From Gavia stellata (Eukaryota > Chordata > Aves > Gaviiformes > Gaviidae): a stretch of DNA of 64,000 nt. Where the stretch lies: assembly GCF_030936135.1 (NCBI RefSeq), contig NC_082618.1, positions 7,475,034 through 7,539,033 of the forward strand, read 5' to 3'. How positions within the stretch are numbered: the stretch's first letter is position 1; each line of letters opens with the position of its first letter. Both the position numbers and the translations under genes were made by a program. Positions 52,605 to 64,000 of the stretch are shown piece after piece. The notes below the pieces were generated by a model that was not told the DNA's origin, did no database searches, and saw only the letters and a program-made list of their open reading frames with translations.

Positions 52605-55600
52605 GTAAGGCCGCGCCGGGCGGGCCGGGGGTCCGCGCGGGCCGGGGGGGGCGAGCGGCGGCGGGGGGCGGGCCGGCACGGTCCGCGTCGCCCTGCTAGG
52701 GGCGGGGGGGGACTGTTGCCAGGGGAACGGCGGGGCCGCTGCCAGGGGAACGGCGGGGCCGCAGAGGGGCCGCGCAGGGCCCGGGGCGGCTCCGAGGCCG
52801 CTCCGAGGCCGCTCCGAGGCCTCCTGGGCTGGGCGGCCCCGGCGGGCCTGGCTCTCGGTAAGGGCGGCAGGGACGTCGCGGTGCTTGGCGTCGGGCTGGG
52901 CCGCGGGGCCCCGGTTGCGGGGGGGGGGGGTTGAAGGCAGCGGCGGCCCGTCCGCTCGCGGTTGCTGGCAGCGGGTGGGGCTGGCGGCAGCAGGAGCCTC
53001 CCGGGGCGGGGGGGACCCTGGCTGGGCACCGTGCCGCAGCGGGGTGACCCGGGCTGGGGCGGGCAGAGCGCGGGGGGAAGGCGAGGCGGTGGGCAGGGGA
53101 CCCGCGGCCGGGGTGGGGGGCAGCTCCCCCGGGGACGGGAGGGTGCCGCAGTCCCCCCCGCCCGCCCGCCGGAGCGGCCCGGCTGTCCTCTGGCAGAGAC
53201 CGCAGCGGGGCCGGGGGCTGCGGGGCACGACTGGCATGGGAGGAGAAGCTGTGAGGTGATGGACGTGGAGGGAGGGTCGGCCTGCTTTTCGGGGCGGGGG
53301 GCAGGGAAGGGTCTGACCTTTGTTTCTCAGGTACGCTGGCGGTTCGGGTCGCCCCGCTCCGCGGGTGTAATTCCCGGAGCACTGCGCTGGGTTTCCCAAA
53401 CTTCTGACTCCACGAAAAGCTGAGGGGCAGCAGCCTGGGAAGGCCCTTTTGGGGGTTAAGGACTGACTGAAGGGTGGCAAAGAAAGGGTAGGGATGAACG
53501 GTTGGTGCTCACAGCGGAGTCAGGCTATTGTGGAGTTTCACAGTCATCTCTGCTGCTTTTTTTTCTGAGTATGGTGATGTGGAGAAGGACAATTTAATCC
53601 TAAATTATTTAGGATAGCAAAGCCGGACTGTGGGAAGCTGCAAAGACCAGATAATACTGAGTAGCTGAGTGCTAGCGTGGTAAACGAGACACAATGGCAA
53701 CGGGTGTAATGAAGGTAACAAACGCCAAAGCAATTGGACTCTGTATCAGCTTTTACTATTCAGGAAAGAGCTGTTGGTGTCTCAGCAATTGTTTCTTTTA
53801 AAACATCGCTTCAACACCCTGCTGTAGCCTAAAAAGGATGTTTTGGAATTACTTTAAAGGAGCAGAGAACAAAGCAGAAAACATCATTAAGCTGCTGCAT
53901 AAATCGTTGGCAGTTTGTGCCCTGGCTATTGCTGGCAGTTCTGGTTAGCCCGTCTCAAAAGGGGAGCACTGGAAAAGGTAGGGGCAGGAGCAGCACGGAC
54001 GAGCAGGTTTCCAGGCAAGCGAAGCCTTCGTTTCCTCACCTTAGGGGAGAAGCTTGCTGACGGGAGGTACGATGCAGGTGCATGAAGTCATGGGCAGGCC
54101 AGAGAAAGCGAGGAGGGAACATCAATTTTCTGTTTCTTACAGGAAATTATGATGCAGCAGGTCTAAAATAAACAGGCGGAAGTACTTTTTCACACAACAT
54201 ACTATTAAACTGTGGCAGTCTGCCACAGGATGTTCCACCACCCGATAGCGTCAGGGGTAGTGGGACTGATGGGGAGCATTAAAAGTAACGAAGCAGGTAT
54301 GGGAAGTTCTGGAGCTGCCGTGGCTGGCTGCTTGGACTTACCCTGTCGCAGCATCGTTGGTCTCCAGTCATCGTTTTTCCCCTGTGCTCCGTTGCACACC
54401 CACCACCAAGGAGGATGGGAATGTCTGGTTTAGGTCCCGACTTCAGAAATTTGTAAAACAGCTATAAAAGCTAAAAACAAAACTATATATTGCTGAGGCC
54501 TTATCAGGGCTGGCAGGCCCTGGCGGAGATCGGCCCTACAGAAGTCCCTGCCTGTACCAAAGAGTGGCTCTGAGGAAGAGCTCGGCGCTGACGAGGTGCC
54601 CGTGAGGGTATTTTGTTGTGGTGTGAGTGCCTTAGAGTGCTTCACAGGGATGTTTTTGTTAGTGTCATAAGCTTCAAATTCAAAGAAGCCAATATGATGT
54701 CTGAATTCTGTGGTGGGACGCAGCCTGGAGGTCGTTGCTTAGTAATTAGCGTTAAATACACACATTCCAGCTCAATCATGGCTTTTTTTCTTTTTAAGAA
54801 AACTGAAATTTATTTCATTGCGAGAGCTTCAGGGAGTGGAACAGTGGTATTACCTTTGCAGTTTGTTTCAGTTTTTCCTAACGAGCCATTTATTGTCACA
54901 GTCTTTTACTCCTGTGGATGTACTCGGGCCATGCTAAAATTAATTTTGTGAGCATTTAATTGACAAAATGAATAGATTGTGCTTCCTTAGGCTCTACTTT
55001 TTAATTGATTCGAGTTTCCCAGCCTTCTTATTCTCACATAGCTTTCCCAATCCTCTCAAATTTAACTTTTCTCTTTGAAGCGTAGACATGAGAACTGAAC
55101 AAAACCGTTCAGTGGTGGCTTTGGTAATGTGCTTCCATGGACCTACGTGATCTTAAGTGGGCTGTGAGTTGAACCATGAAATGGCAGAGGTTAAAACAAT
55201 CCCTATCCAAATCCTCTCCCCTCCAAAAAAAAACCAACAACCCACAAAACCAGTATTAGCATGGGTCAGGGCCTTGCTGTAGTTTCTCCCATGAAGGATG
55301 GGGAGAAGTCAGGACTTGCTTCTCTTCAGCACCCATGCTGCAGAAAGGCCTAGATTAGCACTTGGTTTTGCTGTTCTGTGCATTGACGCTGACATCCTGA
55401 GGTTGATTGCTGAATAATAAATGTATCTCACTGCGAGGACACTGCTTGGTTATTCTGTCAGCACCGCTGAGGTCTCATGCCTTAGTTGGTGTCCCTGTGC
55501 CTGGAGAGCATGAGATGCTTCTGGTTTCCTTCAGCCCACGCCGCTCAGGCTGTGAAGCTCCTGTGGGGCACTGTCATTCCCAATGCCATTCTAAACACAG

Positions 55601-58600
55601 TTGTGTCCCTGCCTTGCCAGAGTGCCACCGTAACTGGCGAGATGCAGGAGTTTTCCCTATAACATACTATGATGTTTTGCAGGTACTCGCTGCGTAGCTC
55701 CATTTCTAAACTTAATGAGTTAACTTTTGCTTGTGTTTGATGTACAAAGCTGCGTCAGCCTCCAGCACTGCGATGTTTTGCAGTCCTGATCAGCCAGCAG
55801 GTATCTGGATGCGAGGCCAAGGCTTTACAGGTATTTGAACGTCCGGTTTCCAGAATTCTCAGGTCCACCACAAAGCAGCGCTTGTTCCAAAGGTGCTGCC
55901 TCACCTAACTGGGGAGGCAGCCCACAGTGCCTGCAGCCGATGTCCAGCCCAGTCCTGCTGACCTGATCAGAGATCTACGCTCTCGGTATTGACAGCGAGG
56001 AGAGCTATCTGCTCAGGGTCATCCCAGTTAAAAGGAGCTTGTGGACTCTGGACAATTGCCATTGTGCCCTTGAGCTGAGCAAAGTGCGGACTCCCCTGGT
56101 CGAAGGCAGAGGTCATGTAATTGCTCAGCCCCGAGCTGCTCTGGCGTCGCTGCTGAGCGGGAGAGGCCGTGCTTGAGGTGCCTGGCTCAGTGTGGAGGCA
56201 CCCGCGCTTCCCTCACCTGCTGCTGTGGTGCTGTCGCAGCGCTGCTCACTGCATTGCTGTTGTCTTTGGTCCATCTCGGTCAGTGTCTAGTGGTCGTGGG
56301 GTATCTTTGGGGCAAAGCTATATATATATCTATCTCACCTATAGGAGCCTGTCTGCTTGTGTATAGGTAAGCGTGCAGGATTAGGCATGGTCTCCCTGCC
56401 TTTTTGGTGCTCTGGTGCAATTTAGTACTTGCCTCCGTGCTGCAGCATTCTCTGACCCTCTCCTGGGAGTGTTACAGGAGCAGGGATGCTGCTGTGCTGC
56501 TCCGAGGAAAGGCCTGTAGCACAATGCAGCTGGGCTGGCCCAACGCTTCTCAGTCTGGAGTCTTTAAACCCTCCCCAAGCCAGACAAGCGGTGCTGCTAG
56601 AGCGGGGCTTTCCCTGTGCGACCGACTGCTCGGGGGGCTCCCGCCGGGCAGCAGTGCTGGTCTGAGCTCTGCCTCTGCATCTCCGCCTGCGCTGGCTGCA
56701 GTCTCTGCCTGCCTCCTTCTCCTGTTTTATTTCAGATTAAGGCTTCTCTGGAGTGGAGGGTGGGAGAGGCACCTTTAGTCCATATGTGATTCAACATCTC
56801 CTTGGTAATAGTTACCCTTGCTTCCGTTTGCCACGCTAAGTGACAACCCCGCTGTCCTGAGGTGGATTTCACTGCTGCTGAAAGCACCTGGTTTCGTGGG
56901 TGGTTGACTTGTGTAGAACCTGCTCAGCTGGATCATTAAATGAGACGGGTTTCCTATGTCCTAGCTGTTCCCTGTGTCCAGACAAATTTGATTTGACATG
57001 AATTGAAGTTGCCAGGAGATGGTAGAACAAGTGATGAGGAACAAAGTTGGAATTGCGAGCGAAACGCCTCACTGGCAGAGAATAGTAAAATTGCATGTGG
57101 TGCTATGATGAGGGGTTTTCTTTCTTGCTGGATTTGTGTGTTGATCATGGATAGGAGAGAGATGAGGTTATTAGACTTAGAAATGGAAATGCTCTAGGAA
57201 AAGCCACTTAGCCTGCAGTTTTGTGTATGTTAATACACTCTGATGGATATGTGTAGAAGAAGAATTGTTGAGAAAGTGTGAAGTTGATGTAATATTCATA
57301 CACAGGCTGGTAAACGTAACAATTCCTGTTCCTCTACTCTATGTAGTTACACAAGTCATCAGTGACATTTGTTTCAGGAACAAATTTATTTCTGAGAGGG
57401 ATGCTTAAATACATGTGTGTGACTTCTACAGTGTCTTCTGGAGGACAGGGCTCACCCCGTGCCCATGCACCAAGCCAGGGCAGTGGTGTCCTGTCTGGGT
57501 GCAGAGCAGTAGCCTTGGCCTGCCACGATTTCTGCCTGTCTGGAGCATCGTAGAGATGTTGGCCGCAGCCACATAATCTGCAGCTAAGGAGTATGAACTG
57601 CTATCTGCTCGTGCCTGGAATCTGGCAGAGGTCTTTCCCTTGTCTTTGTTGTGGGTTTTCTTTAATGAGGTACGGCCAAGACATTCCTTTGGAGCTATTA
57701 GTATTTTAAGACTTAAAAGATTCTCCAAGATTGGCCTTCCACTTTTTTTTTCTTTAACTGAGAAGTAAGTCCCTCGTTTTCTCTAAGTTACTGTGTTTGT
57801 GTACCAGATGTGTGGATCTCAGGGCAGAACAAGAAGTCTCACATACGAGAAGTATCGTGGCGAAGCCTTGATCAGGTTGTCTCGTATGGGACTGATTTCC
57901 TTCATCTGTTTGTTTGCAGTGGGGAAATGATTATGGGAACATTTTGAAGCGTGTTTGTTTAGGTATCGTTCCCTGGCGTATGGAATTCTTTTTTCATCTT
58001 CTTCTCCTTTTTTGTGTGTTAAATTACATCTAATGTAATTTAACATGGAGGTTTTGGCTTTAGATCTGACATCTCCTCTGAGCTTCTTTTTGTACCTTCC
58101 CAAAGGCTGGTTCTTCTTCCTGGGCTGGTGTTTTCAACTTCACAGCCATTTAAGGAATTGATTTGTTTTTTCTTATAGCTGACTTTTGTAAGCTTCTGTT
58201 GTTTTGGTGTATGTAAAAAGGAACTAAAAAAAAAAAAATCCTTTGAAAGTTTTAAAAATGACAGCAAGTTTTGTAACCACAAGAAGTGGAAGGCTCAGAG
58301 AGACAGAACTTGAGCCGTGTCTTTATGGACACACACTTTCCTTTGTGCCGAGCTTGAATTATACTGCTTCCAGAAACCCCACTTGGGGAAAAACATCAAA
58401 CAAAAGGTTCTGGATATAGAAAACACCCCGTTTCTGTAAGTCTCTTGTTACTTCCTAATCTCTGGTTGGAGGCCTCTGGCCTGGAAAATCCTGGCCATGG
58501 CTCCGGTTGCGTGAGGCGGTGGAGTTGGGCAGCGGGCAGCCCCCAGCCCCAACCCTGCAGCACCCTCCAGGTGCTCCGTGGGGCTCTGCAGAGCCTTGCT

Positions 58601-59093
58601 AACAGCCTGCGAGCGCGACTCCGTCAAGGCCCTTTTCAGGGTCATTCTGGCTTCATTAACTGAGTGAGAATTAATCACATTAAGATCCTAATTGGTTGGA
58701 CTGTGTGCCTAACACAGTGCTGCATCGGTGACAGCATGGGGTTGCTTTCCTGGCTGCGTGGGAGGGTATGGATGGGATGAAGGGCTTTGGCTGCGTGCGC
58801 TGTTGAAGCCACAGCCGGGAGCTTGGCTGTGTAATGAATGCTGCTGTGACAGGTCCTGTCCTGCTCACTGAGATGTGGGTTGACAGGAGCTAGCAGTACT
58901 TGGCTGCTGGCTCCACTTGCCTAATCTCTGGTGACAGGGATGTCCGGGCAAGGTGGACACTGGGTAATTCAGGGCCTTGATAGATAATTTGAAACCCTCT
59001 TGCCTTGACTGTCTTCTCTCCAAAACCCGGTAGGGGGAAGTGCTCGTGTTTTGCTTGCTCGGCTGATGTGATGGATGTCTCCTCTTTCCCCAG
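52605..59093 (+). other. SUPT6H intron 1
   Basis: About 6.5 kb between the likely non-coding exon 1 and the first coding exon. The first kilobase is CpG-island sequence. After about 53.5 kb it becomes AT-richer unique sequence, with a short (TA)n run at about 56320. I recognise no exon, RNA gene or interspersed repeat in it. The open frames on either strand are short and unsupported. Confidence 0.65.
52718..52822. repeat. Short tandem repeats at the start of SUPT6H intron 1
   Basis: A 23-bp unit (gccaggggaacggcggggcc...) is repeated twice at 52718-52762. A 12-bp unit around gctccgaggccg is repeated about three times at 52789-52822. Both lie in the CpG island just downstream of the exon 1 donor. 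Confidence 0.85.
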
Positions 59094-59126
59094 TTCCTGC
59101 GGAGCCGTGTGTGAGACACTGCAGTC

Positions 59127-64000
<4,874 letters not shown>

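Noticed and set aside
52217-53480. Long minus-strand frames upstream of SDF2 (270 and 398 codons)
   Set aside because: They lie in the divergent CpG island and SUPT6H intron 1, are low complexity, and are not in frame with the SDF2 signal peptide from the ATG at 52480 in a way that family comparison supports.
56318-56340. tatatatatatctatct run in SUPT6H intron 1 as a promoter TATA box
   Set aside because: It is a short microsatellite with no start-site context nearby.

Overview
This window is vertebrate nuclear DNA and almost certainly from a bird. The evidence is one CR1 LINE tail of avian type (about 7.54-8.15 kb), very compact GC-rich genes with short introns full of C/G-rich minisatellites (typical of avian microchromosomes), and predicted proteins that match the sequences I remember for avian and mammalian orthologs (ALDOC is nearly the chicken protein). 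Gene order and strand reproduce human 17q11.2: UNC119 - PIGS - ALDOC - SPAG5 - RSKR - BLTP2/KIAA0100 - SDF2 on the minus strand, then SUPT6H on the plus strand. I assigned introns by eye from splice sites and reading-frame continuity. Every complete gene closes to a full-length protein: PIGS 553, ALDOC 364, SPAG5 1478, RSKR 390, BLTP2 2242 and SDF2 225 residues.

Layout. 1-10156 holds no exon I recognise. It is probably UNC119 intron 1, because only UNC119 exon 1 (10157-10280) is present, plus the CR1 copy. 10.9-15.2 kb is PIGS (12 coding exons). 15.7-19.5 kb is ALDOC (8 coding exons and one non-coding). 19.5-21.4 kb is intergenic with minisatellite. 21.4-30.4 kb is SPAG5 (24 exons). 30.9-34.7 kb is RSKR (12 exons). 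35.3-50.0 kb is BLTP2 (39 exons). 50.3-52.5 kb is SDF2 (3 exons). 52.5-52.6 kb is a divergent CpG-rich promoter shared by SDF2 and SUPT6H. 52.6-59.1 kb is SUPT6H intron 1, and 59.1-63.8 kb carries the first seven SUPT6H coding exons (332 residues); the gene continues past the right edge. Intergenic gaps between the minus-strand genes are mostly 0.3-0.7 kb.

The genes are a conserved-synteny neighbourhood, not a pathway: ciliary cargo chaperone (UNC119), GPI transamidase subunit (PIGS), glycolysis (ALDOC), mitotic spindle protein astrin (SPAG5), orphan AGC kinase (RSKR), bridge-like lipid transfer (BLTP2), ER chaperone cofactor (SDF2) and transcription elongation/histone chaperone (SUPT6H).

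I found no new system in the sense of an unknown operon or element. The most unusual content is in SPAG5: a large third exon containing 12 tandem 63-bp coding repeats (21 residues each), a second 36-bp coding repeat inside an otherwise conserved block, and two exons (7 and 10) of identical length and near-identical sequence, suggesting gene conversion within an old internal duplication. Other points of interest are three GC-AG introns in BLTP2, a higher-order (262-bp) intronic minisatellite in BLTP2, a 28-nt microexon in the RSKR kinase core, and a CCAAT-CHR-like mitotic promoter upstream of SPAG5.
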